Assembly (NCBI GenBank): GCA_030699685.1
Contig: JAUYLJ010000016.1
Location: 1-58,937 of the forward strand
From: a bacterium
GTDB lineage: Bacteria; Patescibacteriota; Patescibacteriia; JAHIZJ01
Direction of reading: 5' to 3'
Length of the DNA: 58,937 bases
Under the pieces are notes generated by a model. It searched no databases. It worked only from the letters and a program-made list of their open reading frames with translations, and was not told the DNA's origin. Position 1 is the stretch's first letter, and each line of letters opens with the position of its first letter. Position numbers and translations under genes: made by a program. Below are positions 10,779 through 20,155 of this stretch, in pieces.

Positions 10779-11120
10779 TTACAGCTTCAAGTCGTCCATT
10801 CCGGAATCAGCCGAAGCGGCTACCGGTTTGTCGTGCCCGACTTTGCTGCCATGCTCGCCTTTCCGATATCCTTCCGGTTCGTAGATCTTCAGGTTGACTC
10901 GAGCGTGGTGCTTCGCGCCGACTACTCGGAGGAGAGTGCGCAGCGCCTTAGCGGTCTGACCCTGGCGGCCGATTATCTGGCCCAGATCCTGGGGATTGAC
11001 CTTGAGCGTGATTAACACGCCCATTTCGTCGACCTTGCGCTCGGTTGACACGTCTTCCGGACGGTCAACGAGAGTCTTGACGACGTACTCGATAAACTCT
11101 TGATCTTGTTCTTGCGCCAT
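10779..11120 (-). CDS. KH-domain RNA-binding protein (KhpA-like)
   Basis: VNPQDLGQIIGRQGQTAKALRTLLRVVG; position in rpsP-trmD operon. Confidence 0.9.
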   Translation of the reverse strand: MAQEQDQEFIEYVVKTLVDRPEDVSTERKVDEMGVLITLKVNPQDLGQIIGRQGQTAKALRTLLRVVGAKHHARVNLKIYEPEGYRKGEHGSKVGHDKPVAASADSGMDDLKL

Positions 11121-11314
11121 TTCTGATGAACAGTTAATTGTAACGTTCTAGCATAGCCTCTGAAGCTGCGCGACGGTCTTCCTCGTGTAGCGAGGGACAA
11201 CAGCCGGGCTACGATTCAAATTATACAATGGTGGAAAAGGGTGTCAAGAGAGTCAATTAAGAAATCAGAATTGATAAGTAATAAAAGCGAAAGTGTTTGA
11301 AGCACAAAAATTTC

Positions 11315-11578
11315 TCATTTGCGTGCCCGGAGCCAGAATCGCTTCAATACTCCCAGCCCGGCAGTAGAAAGCACAAAGGCTAGAGCTGGGACGATAGAGT
11401 TCAACCAAGGCTTTGGTAAATTGGCAATGAAGAAAAATAGCACGATCAATGCGTAGGTAATGGACGTGACAGCCAATCGGCGAGCCCAACTAGTCTCCCA
11501 TGCCTTATCTTGTTCAACTCGCCGGTTGCGCTCTTCGATAGCTCGGATTCTTTGTTCTAACTCGTTAATTTCTTGCAT
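11315..11578 (-). CDS. Small coiled-coil membrane protein
   Basis: 87 aa: Glu/Arg-rich N-terminus then two hydrophobic segments; sits between rpsP and the KH gene. Confidence 0.6.
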   Translation of the reverse strand: MQEINELEQRIRAIEERNRRVEQDKAWETSWARRLAVTSITYALIVLFFFIANLPKPWLNSIVPALAFVLSTAGLGVLKRFWLRARK

Positions 11579-11636
11579 TGCGGCAATGCAATTTCCTCAC
11601 ACCTTTTTATTCAAAGGCAAAATATGTACAGTGAGG

Positions 11637-12155
11637 CTATCCTTGTTTCTCTTCCGGCTTCTCTTCGGTTTTTTTCTCTGGTTTCGCTTCGTCCTTTGGC
11701 ATTTCCGGTTTAGCCTCGGTTGCTGGTTTTACTTCTTCAGCCTTCACCTCTTTCTTTTCTTCGGACTGCGCCTCTACCTCTACCGCTTGAGTTTCTTGCT
11801 TTTCTTCCTTCTTGGGAGCGACTTGTTCTTCTGCTTTCGGAGCTGTTTCGGTCGATGTGGCACCGGCATCCTCACCCTTCTTGACTTTTGGTTTCCAGCT
11901 CATCACTTTTTCACCGGTGATGATTTTTTGGTCAATCAAAAGATTATGAACAGTAGGTGATGGCTGAGCCCCCTTTTCTATCCAGTATTTGATTCGGTCA
12001 GATTTGAGACTGGCTTCCGGCGGTGTCGGATGCGGATTGTAGCTGCCAAGAAGTTCCACGTAGCGTCCGTAGACGTCTTGGGACTTTTCGGAGACAATTA
12101 CCCGGAAGGTTTTTTGCCCTCTTTTTCCCACCGGTTGCAGGCGTATCATTAGCAT
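11637..12155 (-). CDS. rpsP: 30S ribosomal protein S16 with long charged C-terminal tail
   Basis: MIRLQPVGKRGQKTFRVIVSEKSQDVYGRYVELLGSYNP...WIEKGAQPSPTVHNLL then ~75 aa K/E/A-rich tail. Confidence 0.95.
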   Translation of the reverse strand: MLMIRLQPVGKRGQKTFRVIVSEKSQDVYGRYVELLGSYNPHPTPPEASLKSDRIKYWIEKGAQPSPTVHNLLIDQKIITGEKVMSWKPKVKKGEDAGATSTETAPKAEEQVAPKKEEKQETQAVEVEAQSEEKKEVKAEEVKPATEAKPEMPKDEAKPEKKTEEKPEEKQG

Positions 12156-12379
12156 AGTATTGCGAGCTGTTACGAGTTATGCATTCTTTGTAGAATGCCG
12201 AGCATTTTGATGATCATACTGATGGTAGCGAAAAGCTGCGTATTCGTCAAGCAGCGCCTCATATTGTTTCTCTGAAGTATTATCCTTCCCACTTCACGCC
12301 CTTGGTATAGAGCGAAGAAACGCTGGAACAAGCCTTCCAGCCCGGATAGACCACCCCATCTCCCAGTAGCAGCCAAATT

Positions 12380-12646
12380 CTAAGAGGCTGATTGTAATTG
12401 ATAATACGTTCGGACCGGCAAATCCCCTTGGTTTAATGAAACCGGTACCCATTGCGACAGCCATTGAAGCGCTGGCTGACACAGGCGGCTATACCGTACC
12501 CAGTGGGTTGTTCCACCGAACCCCATAGTCTCGGTCACTATGCCTTCTCTCCAAGTTACGTACGCGCCCGGCGTCGGGTTGCCACGGGAATCTGGCAATT
12601 GTATTTTCGTAACATTCTCAATCAGTGAATTACCGCATCCATGCAT
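12380..12646 (-). CDS. Hypothetical protein, 88 aa (possibly part of a decayed gene)
   Basis: ORF preceded by AAGGAGAA SD-like sequence; protein-like text continues in other frames to ~12180. Confidence 0.35.
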   Translation of the reverse strand: MHGCGNSLIENVTKIQLPDSRGNPTPGAYVTWREGIVTETMGFGGTTHWVRYSRLCQPALQWLSQWVPVSLNQGDLPVRTYYQLQSAS

Positions 12647-12690
12647 TGAGTTGTTCTCCTTATTTTTCTACGGGTAGATTGACTGTGCAC

Positions 12691-12729
12691 AAAAAAAGAA
12701 CCCCCTAACCTTATGGCACTGGGGTTCTT
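12691..12729 (-). terminator. Intrinsic terminator of DsbA-mosaic gene
   Basis: aaaaaaagaacccc...ggggttctt. Confidence 0.8.
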
Positions 12730-12776
12730 CGATAAGATATTTCTACACAACTATGTATTGAACGTCTGTTTTTTTG

Positions 12777-15461
12777 TTATTTACAGTTGCATTTCCAGCG
12801 GGCCGTTTCATCTCCGACAATCTCTGCTTTCTGAGCGCACTTATATTGATTACCACCGGTGCCGTTGAGGCTGTTGCATTCATCCGCTGAGCTGAATACT
12901 TCAACCGCCCAATTTTCATAATCCCGGCTGGTTATGCCAAGATTGTTGCAGGTCTTATTAATTGATTGACAGTATTCTATACAATTATTAAATTCGGCCA
13001 GATTAATGCATCCGGACCAGGTTCCGTCTCGGACTATTTCACCCGGACCAAGCGGATTGTAGCCGCTTGTTATTTCGGTATAATCATCATAGCCGTCACT
13101 GTCCGTGTCAGCTTTTGTCTTGTCAGTACCATAATACTGCTCATCTATGTCGTTTATTCGATCTCCATCAGTATCCTCGTTTGCTACAACAGCTTCATCG
13201 AGTAATGAATCAATTATCTTTTTCATTTGTGCAAACTCAATAGTGCCACCATGAAACACGCCGTTAATATAAAAACTCGGCGTTCCGCTAATCCCTAATT
13301 CACCACCTGCCAGAAAAGCATCCTCTACAACCGTTTTATATTTTTCTGAAGATAAGCATTCATCGAATGTATCGATGTCTAATTCAATATTCTGAGCAAT
13401 GGTTGTCAAATATGTTTCCGTAAGATCTGGCTGATTTTCATAAACCATATCAACATACTCCCAGAATTTATCCTGGTCGTTGGCACATTCTGATGCTTCA
13501 GCGGCCTTCAGGGCTAATGGGTGAATAGTATCAACTGGAAAATGTCTGAACACCCATCTGACATCATCCGAATATTCTTCTACAACTTGTTTCATAGTGT
13601 CATGAAAAGTCGCGCAATATGGACACTGCAGATCAGCATACTCAACTATAGTTACCGCACTGTCCGAAACCCCAATAACATGATCATCACCGTTTACAAC
13701 CATGATATTCTCTGTGCTTGGATTAGCTACTGTTGTATTCGTGTTTGAGTTGGTATTGGTATTAGTGTTTGTATTAAAGTTCAACGGCTTATAGCTATAA
13801 CCTTCTCCCTCCAGAGACACATCAGTTTTGGTTGCTGTGTTTGTCCCTTCAGCATATTCATCCGCATAATAGCTGCTGGCGTCTTCCGGAATTTCCATCT
13901 CGTATTTTAGTTCATAGTCGTCATCCTTTGCCATATAATCATACTTATCTTCCGTATATATATCGATAATAGAGACAGTACTGTTATAATCGTAGCAGGA
14001 CACGAAGTTGCTGTCATAGTCTATGTTGCCGCTCTCGTTCAAGGCTTTATCCCGTCGTTCCTCAGCCTCTTTCTTTTTTTGCTCACACTCTTCTTTGAGA
14101 ATAGGCACTTCATCCTCCAACGCGCTTAACGTCTCCGGGAACTTGTTACGATCGTCATTATAGTTATCAAGCGCTGTGCGAATATCATTAACCCTAGTTC
14201 TTTGCCGATCAAAATTCTGTTCTTCCAAAGATTTTCCTGTTATCAATCGTTCAGCTTCATTGTAGTCAATCGTGGTACTGGGCACGTCAACTTTAACCTT
14301 CTCGTTTATTTTATCCAAGGTCGTGACTAGACTGAGGTTAAGCTGTTTACCTTTCAGGCTTTCTATTTTTTCAGGTGGCACCAAGATAAACTCTATTTTT
14401 GCCTGGCGTATGAAACCGTTTGTTTTATCCAGCCAGACTTCAATATTGGTATTAGCAACTATTTTTTTCACTATTTCGGCATTGGTTTCGTCTTCGTAAT
14501 ATTTGTTGAATTGCTCCAGCGAGCTTTCAATATTTTTTACGTCATCACCGCGCTCTTTCATTTTGTCAATCAGCTTGCCAAATGCCCCAGCAATGGCATC
14601 GGGATTTATTTCCACTGTATAATGCTCGGACTTTACTCCCGTAATGACTTCAGATGCTTTTTTACCGCTGAGTTTAAACAACTCGGCGTCAAAAGCGGCC
14701 TGCAACGCATCAGTCATCTTTTGTACCGCTTCTTCATACTTGAAGCTGGAATAGCCGGACTTAATGCTTTCTCCAAATCCGTCTTCCGGCGTCATTATTA
14801 CCCACTTCTCTTTAATACTAGATACGTCAAAAAAGAACAAGCTGGGAAACTTCCTGATAATACCGTAAAAATTTTCGGCCACTTTTCTAATTTCTAAATC
14901 CGCTTCAACTGTCAAATCTCCACCGGAGTAACTACCGCCTATTTGCCATAGAAAATCTGCATCCTTAGGGTCAACATCAGTTTCGAAGTAGATAGTGGTA
15001 CCGACCGTAAGATCGAGTTCGCCCGGAAACACCCCAAACAAATCGTCAATATCATTGTAGCCAATACCCATTGGCGCCAGAGAGTCTAAAGTATCAAGCG
15101 CATCCTCAGCTTTTTCCTCCTCTTCCTTAGTTTTATAGATTGAAGTGTATTTTGAATCGTGTTCCTCGGTTTTGGCTCTGAATGTTAGTTCATACTTGGC
15201 GTTATCAATATTCGAAAATGAATTAATGAATTTTTCTACCAATTCATCACTGCTGGGAGTCAAATAAGGAATGCTGATATAGCCATGGCTGTAAGCCCAA
15301 TAACCGAATCCGCCTAGCAGTCCGACAATTAAAACAACCGCAATAACCTTAATTATTAGCGGGTTGGCAGGTGGTGACTTTTTTTCCGGTTCTGGGCTTT
15401 CGTTTTCGCTTTGACGTGCAGCTCCTTCAATAGGCGGAGGGATGATTATTTTTTCCTCCAT
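12777..15461 (-). CDS. Membrane-anchored mosaic with pseudopilin-like segment, Asn/Thr linker, DsbA-like thioredoxin domain, Ca-binding repeats and Cys-rich tail
   Basis: 894 aa; N-terminal TM; VNDIRTALDNYNDDRNKFPETLSAL; NTNTNTNTNSNTNTT; VEYADLQCPYCATFHDTM; DTDGDRINDIDEQYYGTDKTKADTDSDGYDDYTE. Confidence 0.85.
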   Translation of the reverse strand: MEEKIIIPPPIEGAARQSENESPEPEKKSPPANPLIIKVIAVVLIVGLLGGFGYWAYSHGYISIPYLTPSSDELVEKFINSFSNIDNAKYELTFRAKTEEHDSKYTSIYKTKEEEEKAEDALDTLDSLAPMGIGYNDIDDLFGVFPGELDLTVGTTIYFETDVDPKDADFLWQIGGSYSGGDLTVEADLEIRKVAENFYGIIRKFPSLFFFDVSSIKEKWVIMTPEDGFGESIKSGYSSFKYEEAVQKMTDALQAAFDAELFKLSGKKASEVITGVKSEHYTVEINPDAIAGAFGKLIDKMKERGDDVKNIESSLEQFNKYYEDETNAEIVKKIVANTNIEVWLDKTNGFIRQAKIEFILVPPEKIESLKGKQLNLSLVTTLDKINEKVKVDVPSTTIDYNEAERLITGKSLEEQNFDRQRTRVNDIRTALDNYNDDRNKFPETLSALEDEVPILKEECEQKKKEAEERRDKALNESGNIDYDSNFVSCYDYNSTVSIIDIYTEDKYDYMAKDDDYELKYEMEIPEDASSYYADEYAEGTNTATKTDVSLEGEGYSYKPLNFNTNTNTNTNSNTNTTVANPSTENIMVVNGDDHVIGVSDSAVTIVEYADLQCPYCATFHDTMKQVVEEYSDDVRWVFRHFPVDTIHPLALKAAEASECANDQDKFWEYVDMVYENQPDLTETYLTTIAQNIELDIDTFDECLSSEKYKTVVEDAFLAGGELGISGTPSFYINGVFHGGTIEFAQMKKIIDSLLDEAVVANEDTDGDRINDIDEQYYGTDKTKADTDSDGYDDYTEITSGYNPLGPGEIVRDGTWSGCINLAEFNNCIEYCQSINKTCNNLGITSRDYENWAVEVFSSADECNSLNGTGGNQYKCAQKAEIVGDETARWKCNCK

Positions 15462-15712
15462 ATTGGTGTTTTTATTTTTAGCTATTCTTTATTATAGCAT
15501 ATTTTCAAAAAAAATCAAGCCTATTCTGGACTTTAGAGAAGCAAAGATTGACAGCAAAATAAAGAAATGTGTAACTTCCCTGAAGGTGTTTGTATTCGGG
15601 GTAGCTTGAATAAGGGGGTGGTTCCGTGCCGAGCAGTCGCGCTTTTTATTTTCACGACAAGCGATCCCCAAAACAAGCTTGGTGCTGTGCGCGTCAAGAA
15701 TGTTGCTTGCAG

Positions 15713-17071
15713 CTACTCTATTGCTGAATAAATATGAGAGTAGATTGTGTTTCGGTAATTATCCAGTTCAGTGACCTCATTGGTTTCAAGATTCCACACC
15801 GCCATGGGCGCAGGATAATTGAAATCAGTTTCCGGTACTTCATCAGGCACATGGTCTGGTGATATAGACAGTATTAGCAGCACCAGATGATTGCCAATCC
15901 AGTAAGCTTCGTTCGCTTCTACGTTTTCTGGCGTGGAATAATCCACCATGGTGGTTCCGTCAGCCGGCATTTTTCTCAGGACATCGTCAAAGGGATCAAA
16001 ATGATAGAGATCGCCAGTGGCGTTGTCCCAGGAAGCTGCAAGGGCATTCAATGGACGCGTCAGGTTTGTGATCTGACGAAATTTAGCTTCGGCCGGCGCA
16101 TACTCCCAGAACCAGGTCCAAGAATCCAAAATATCAGACTGAAAAACCTGCTCCAACACGACGAGCCGTGAACCGTCGGGTGAAAGCGCGCTTTGGTAAC
16201 TCGAATGCTCGCCGCTTAAAAGTAGCGTCCGGGTGTCGGAGGCGGTGTCCAGTAACTCCACTTTGCCGGGCCAGATCAGGACCAACTGGCTATCGCCGAC
16301 TCGATGCGCCTCACTTGGAAGCCACAGCTCGCTGGTCTGGGCAAAGTCTCCGCTAGACGCTTCCGGTTCAATGCTGCTCAATAATTGACCTTCTCCACTA
16401 CCGAGGTCGAACTCCCAAATTTCAGCCCGGGAATTGTCGTTGGCGTAAATTGCTCCCGGATCCGCGTAGACGCATACCTGTTTCACGACAAGAATCTTTT
16501 GATTCTCGGAATCGGCGGAAAAGCTTGGGATAATGTCGTAACAGTTTTCTTCATAATACGTCACGCCTTCCGACTCAGTCACCGTGCTCTCACTGGTGCT
16601 CCGATGCAGCTCAATCGGTTCTTGCCAGGTCCGAGTCACGGAATCAAATATTTCTAGCCAGTGTATGGTTTCATCTTCGCTGTCTTCGGTATTGAACATT
16701 GCCAGAAGAGTACCGCCGATCGGTGTAATATTTCCGGAGCGATAGAAGTTCATCGGTAGCCAGGATTGATTCACATCCAGCACCTCTGCCTGGGCAGGCG
16801 ATTCGGAACGCAGCAGAGGGTCAATTGAAGATAAGACAATAAAGGACTGCCCATTGATTGTGAGGCTAGTCAGCGCTCCTTCGTTTCCATCGTCGAGTGA
16901 ATTTGGCAAAGTGCCGGAATCGAGATCGTTATCCACCCTCTCATTATTAAGCGTCTGCGTGTTAGTATTGTTGCTATTATCCGGAAGATAGGCCAAAACC
17001 GCAATCAATCCGATAGCGATTACTAGAAGAACGACAACTAGGATAAGCCTCGAACTACCTTTTTGGGTCAT
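15713..17071 (-). CDS. Hypothetical membrane-anchored protein (TolB/beta-propeller-like)
   Basis: 452 aa, N-terminal TM, LSPDGSRLVVLEQ repeat-like features. Confidence 0.55.
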   Translation of the reverse strand: MTQKGSSRLILVVVLLVIAIGLIAVLAYLPDNSNNTNTQTLNNERVDNDLDSGTLPNSLDDGNEGALTSLTINGQSFIVLSSIDPLLRSESPAQAEVLDVNQSWLPMNFYRSGNITPIGGTLLAMFNTEDSEDETIHWLEIFDSVTRTWQEPIELHRSTSESTVTESEGVTYYEENCYDIIPSFSADSENQKILVVKQVCVYADPGAIYANDNSRAEIWEFDLGSGEGQLLSSIEPEASSGDFAQTSELWLPSEAHRVGDSQLVLIWPGKVELLDTASDTRTLLLSGEHSSYQSALSPDGSRLVVLEQVFQSDILDSWTWFWEYAPAEAKFRQITNLTRPLNALAASWDNATGDLYHFDPFDDVLRKMPADGTTMVDYSTPENVEANEAYWIGNHLVLLILSISPDHVPDEVPETDFNYPAPMAVWNLETNEVTELDNYRNTIYSHIYSAIE

Positions 17072-17201
17072 TGTATTTATTATAAAGTTCTTATGAACAG
17101 TATATCATGTTCATGCGAAGGAGGAAGTCAGGGAAGAAAAAACGCCACAATACCAAACAACTTTGTCCACGCGTGAAACTGGTTTGGTGTTTGGGCGAGT
17201 C

Positions 17202-19865
17202 CTATCTGTTCCCGTGCCGCGCGATCACGTCCTCGGCTTCTTCCATCTTGACCGAGAGAATCTTCGACACGCCGTCGCTTTGCATGGTCACGCCGTAGAG
17301 CAGATTGGCTTTCTGCATGGTGGCGCGATTGTGGGTGATGGAGATGAACTGAGTGGAGTGGGCCAGCTCGTCGAGAATATTGGCCAGCTTGAGAGAGTTG
17401 GCTTCATCGAGGGCGGCGTCTACCTCGTCCAGGACGACGAAGGGCGATGGATTGTTGGCAATGATGGCGCAGATCAGCGCGATGGACGTCAGTGCTTTTT
17501 CTCCGCCGGATAGCATGTTGATGCTGGAAATGCGTTTTCCAGGCGGGACGGCGTGGATATCAATACCACTAATGGCTTTGCCGATCACCTTTGGTTGGCG
17601 TGGTGACTTTTCCTCTTCGCTATTTTCCTCCTCGTCATCCTCTTCTTCGTCGTAGTCGTCTTGTTCAGCCAGGATATCAGACTTTTGTAATACGAGCTTG
17701 GCTGAACCCCCTTTGAACAACATCTTGAAATAGCGGCCGAACTCGGCGCTGATTTTCTGGAAAGCGCGATCGAACTGCTGCTTAATGGTTTCATCAAGCT
17801 CCCCGATAGCTTTTTCGAGCGAGGCCAAGGCAGCCAGAAGATCCTCAGATTGCCCTTTTAGGAATTCGTGACGTTCGTTTGTTTGTTCAAATTCATCCGT
17901 TACCCCTTCGTCAATTCCGCCGATTAGCTCAAGCTGGCGTTTCAATTGATGGATTGAGTCAAGAAGAGAAGCGGCAGTTTGTTCGCCGAGGAATTGTTTC
18001 GGATCTTTGGCAATGTCGTCCACTGTCGGCTCAGGCAGCTCCTCTCGCATTTCCCGATTGAGGTCATCACGACGCGTCTCCAGCCGTGCTTGTTGCACTC
18101 GATGCTCGTTCAATGTCTGGGTGACGGCGTTGAGCTCGTTTTGATGATCGCGGAATTGCTTTTGCAGACGGAACAAATAATCTTTTTTCTCCTGCTCTTG
18201 CTGATTGAAACTGGTAATTTTTTCTCGGGCTGTTTTGAGTTCCTGATCAAGTTTCTCAATTTTTGCCGTCAGATGCTTGTGTTCGGTATCTTCAGCGTTG
18301 GCGTCCTTATCTTTGCCTTCAAGTTGTCTCAGTTCTTTATCCGCTCGTTCGAGCTCGCTTTCCACTTCACTTTGTTTATCGTGGAGAACGAGATCTTTTT
18401 CTTCCAGAGTGCGGACTGTTACGACCAGATCGTTTATTTCGTTGACCAAGTTGTCTTTTGACTTCAAGAAGTTTGACAGCTCGCTTTGGAGCCGCAGCAC
18501 TTCTTCGGTGGTGGTGGTTGGAGCCGAGCGGGCAATCTCCTTGGTATATTTATCCAGGCTGTGGTGGATATCCTGGGCTTGGCGCTTAAGTCGAGTGATG
18601 TCGTCAGCCGATTCGGCAGTATTCAGTTTTTTTAAGAATTCGGCATATCGAGTTTCGATAGTCCGTAGATGGTCGGCAATTTCCGGAATGGGCAAGGGTT
18701 TGTTGGCAGTCAGCCGTTCGCGAGCTACCAGCAGCGTTTGTTCCAGATCTTCAAACTGACTGACGACCTTGGCCTGATCCTTGCGTTTCCGCTCTAACTC
18801 GCTGCGGGCGCTTTGAAGCTTCTTCTTCAGCGGTTCCATATCGTCGCTCAATTCTTGCTGGGTGCGGACTAGCAACTCACGGCGTTTCGTCAGCCATACT
18901 TTATTGACCTCACCCGCCTGCATGGATTCCATTTCCCAGCGGCCTTTCAGCGAAGCCTGCTCTTGCAGCAAAGTGTTTTTCTCATCAAGTACGCGGTTGT
19001 ACTCTTTTTGCAGCTGGCGGAAACTCTCTTCCCGAGACGTCTCCCGTTCTATTTTCTCAAGTTCATTTTGTACCTTGCGCAATTTGGCTGCCGCCTCATT
19101 TTTCACTTTTTCAGTATCGTTTTGCTGGGTGCTGACGACGTCGAGTTCGTTTTTCAGCTCCTGCCAGAGACCGCTGTAATATTGCTTTTGCACTTCCCGC
19201 AGCTCGGCTTCCACGGTTTCGCGTTTTTCCAAGCGCCGTACCTGGCGGGTGAGCGTACGCAGGCGGGGTTCGATTTCTTGCAATAGGAGCTCGGCTTGAC
19301 GCAAATTATCCTTGGTTCGATCAAGCTTCTGTTCGGCCTGCTCTTTCTTGATCTGGTATTGGCGGACGCCGGCCGCTTCGTCAAAAAACTCCTTCCGTTC
19401 CTGCGACGAAGAATTCAAAATTGAATCAATCATGCCCTGGCCGATGACGGAGTAGCTGCGCTGGCCGAAGTTGGATTTAGCCAGGAGAAGGACGATGTCT
19501 TGAAGCCGCACCTTGTTCTTATTGAGCAGGTATTCACCTTCGCCTGAGCGGTGCATGCGGCGGGTGATGACTACTTCCGGGTAATCAATCGCCATCGCCC
19601 CATCCTCATTATTAATATGCAAAGAAACTTCAGCCATGCCCAGCCTGGCTTTTTTGTCGGAACCGGAAAAAATCACATCTTCGGACTTCTTTCCTCGCAA
19701 AAGCTTGAGGCTCTGTTCGCCCATCACCCAGCGGATAGCATCGGCCACGTTGGATTTGCCAGAACCATTCGGCCCGACGATGGCGGCGATACCCCGGTTG
19801 AATTCCATCACGGTTTTGTTCGCGAAGGACTTGAAGCCCTGTATTTCGATTTTTTGGAGATGCAT
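17202..19865 (-). CDS. smc: SMC-type ATPase, short, without recognisable hinge
   Basis: MHLQKIEIQGFKSFANKTVMEFNRGIAAIVGPNGSGKSNVADAIRWVMGE; NMLSGGEKALTSIALICAI; VVLDEVDAALDEAN; only 887 aa. Confidence 0.92.
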   Translation of the reverse strand: MHLQKIEIQGFKSFANKTVMEFNRGIAAIVGPNGSGKSNVADAIRWVMGEQSLKLLRGKKSEDVIFSGSDKKARLGMAEVSLHINNEDGAMAIDYPEVVITRRMHRSGEGEYLLNKNKVRLQDIVLLLAKSNFGQRSYSVIGQGMIDSILNSSSQERKEFFDEAAGVRQYQIKKEQAEQKLDRTKDNLRQAELLLQEIEPRLRTLTRQVRRLEKRETVEAELREVQKQYYSGLWQELKNELDVVSTQQNDTEKVKNEAAAKLRKVQNELEKIERETSREESFRQLQKEYNRVLDEKNTLLQEQASLKGRWEMESMQAGEVNKVWLTKRRELLVRTQQELSDDMEPLKKKLQSARSELERKRKDQAKVVSQFEDLEQTLLVARERLTANKPLPIPEIADHLRTIETRYAEFLKKLNTAESADDITRLKRQAQDIHHSLDKYTKEIARSAPTTTTEEVLRLQSELSNFLKSKDNLVNEINDLVVTVRTLEEKDLVLHDKQSEVESELERADKELRQLEGKDKDANAEDTEHKHLTAKIEKLDQELKTAREKITSFNQQEQEKKDYLFRLQKQFRDHQNELNAVTQTLNEHRVQQARLETRRDDLNREMREELPEPTVDDIAKDPKQFLGEQTAASLLDSIHQLKRQLELIGGIDEGVTDEFEQTNERHEFLKGQSEDLLAALASLEKAIGELDETIKQQFDRAFQKISAEFGRYFKMLFKGGSAKLVLQKSDILAEQDDYDEEEDDEEENSEEEKSPRQPKVIGKAISGIDIHAVPPGKRISSINMLSGGEKALTSIALICAIIANNPSPFVVLDEVDAALDEANSLKLANILDELAHSTQFISITHNRATMQKANLLYGVTMQSDGVSKILSVKMEEAEDVIARHGNR

Positions 19866-20155
19866 GAAGGGAGAAAGAAAATGACTGTCATTTTCGAACA
19901 GACTCTGAATGAAAGTATATGGGTTTTAGGGAAGGAAAGCAAGGGGTTTAGAAGAATTTTAAGCTACAAATTATTAATTATGAAACAGGTGCTTATGTCC
20001 ATTCCATGTAGCGTTAGTAGTAATTTGTCACTAGTAACGGGGCAATACTTGCAAATGACAAATTACAAAGCGCTAATGGCTTTTTTGTAGTTTATCCTTG
20101 TTTTTTGCTATAGTGCATGATAGTAGGACGAAAGAAACATTGTCGGGGCAAGCAT

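Noticed and set aside
12294-12482. In-frame TGA as a hint of Gracilibacteria/SR1-type recoding
   Set aside because: Genuine genes here end in TGA (for example the M23 gene at 21307), so TGA is a stop in this genome.
12377-12520. Plus-strand text LIVIDNTFGPANPLGLMKPVPIATAIEALADTGGYTVPSG resembling a PLP-enzyme fragment
   Set aside because: Only ~45 residues, no start context, and competes with minus-strand frames; treated as coincidence.
18277-18759. Plus-strand ORFs (160 aa) inside smc
   Set aside because: Shadow ORFs of coiled-coil coding sequence; Ser/Leu-rich with no motifs.
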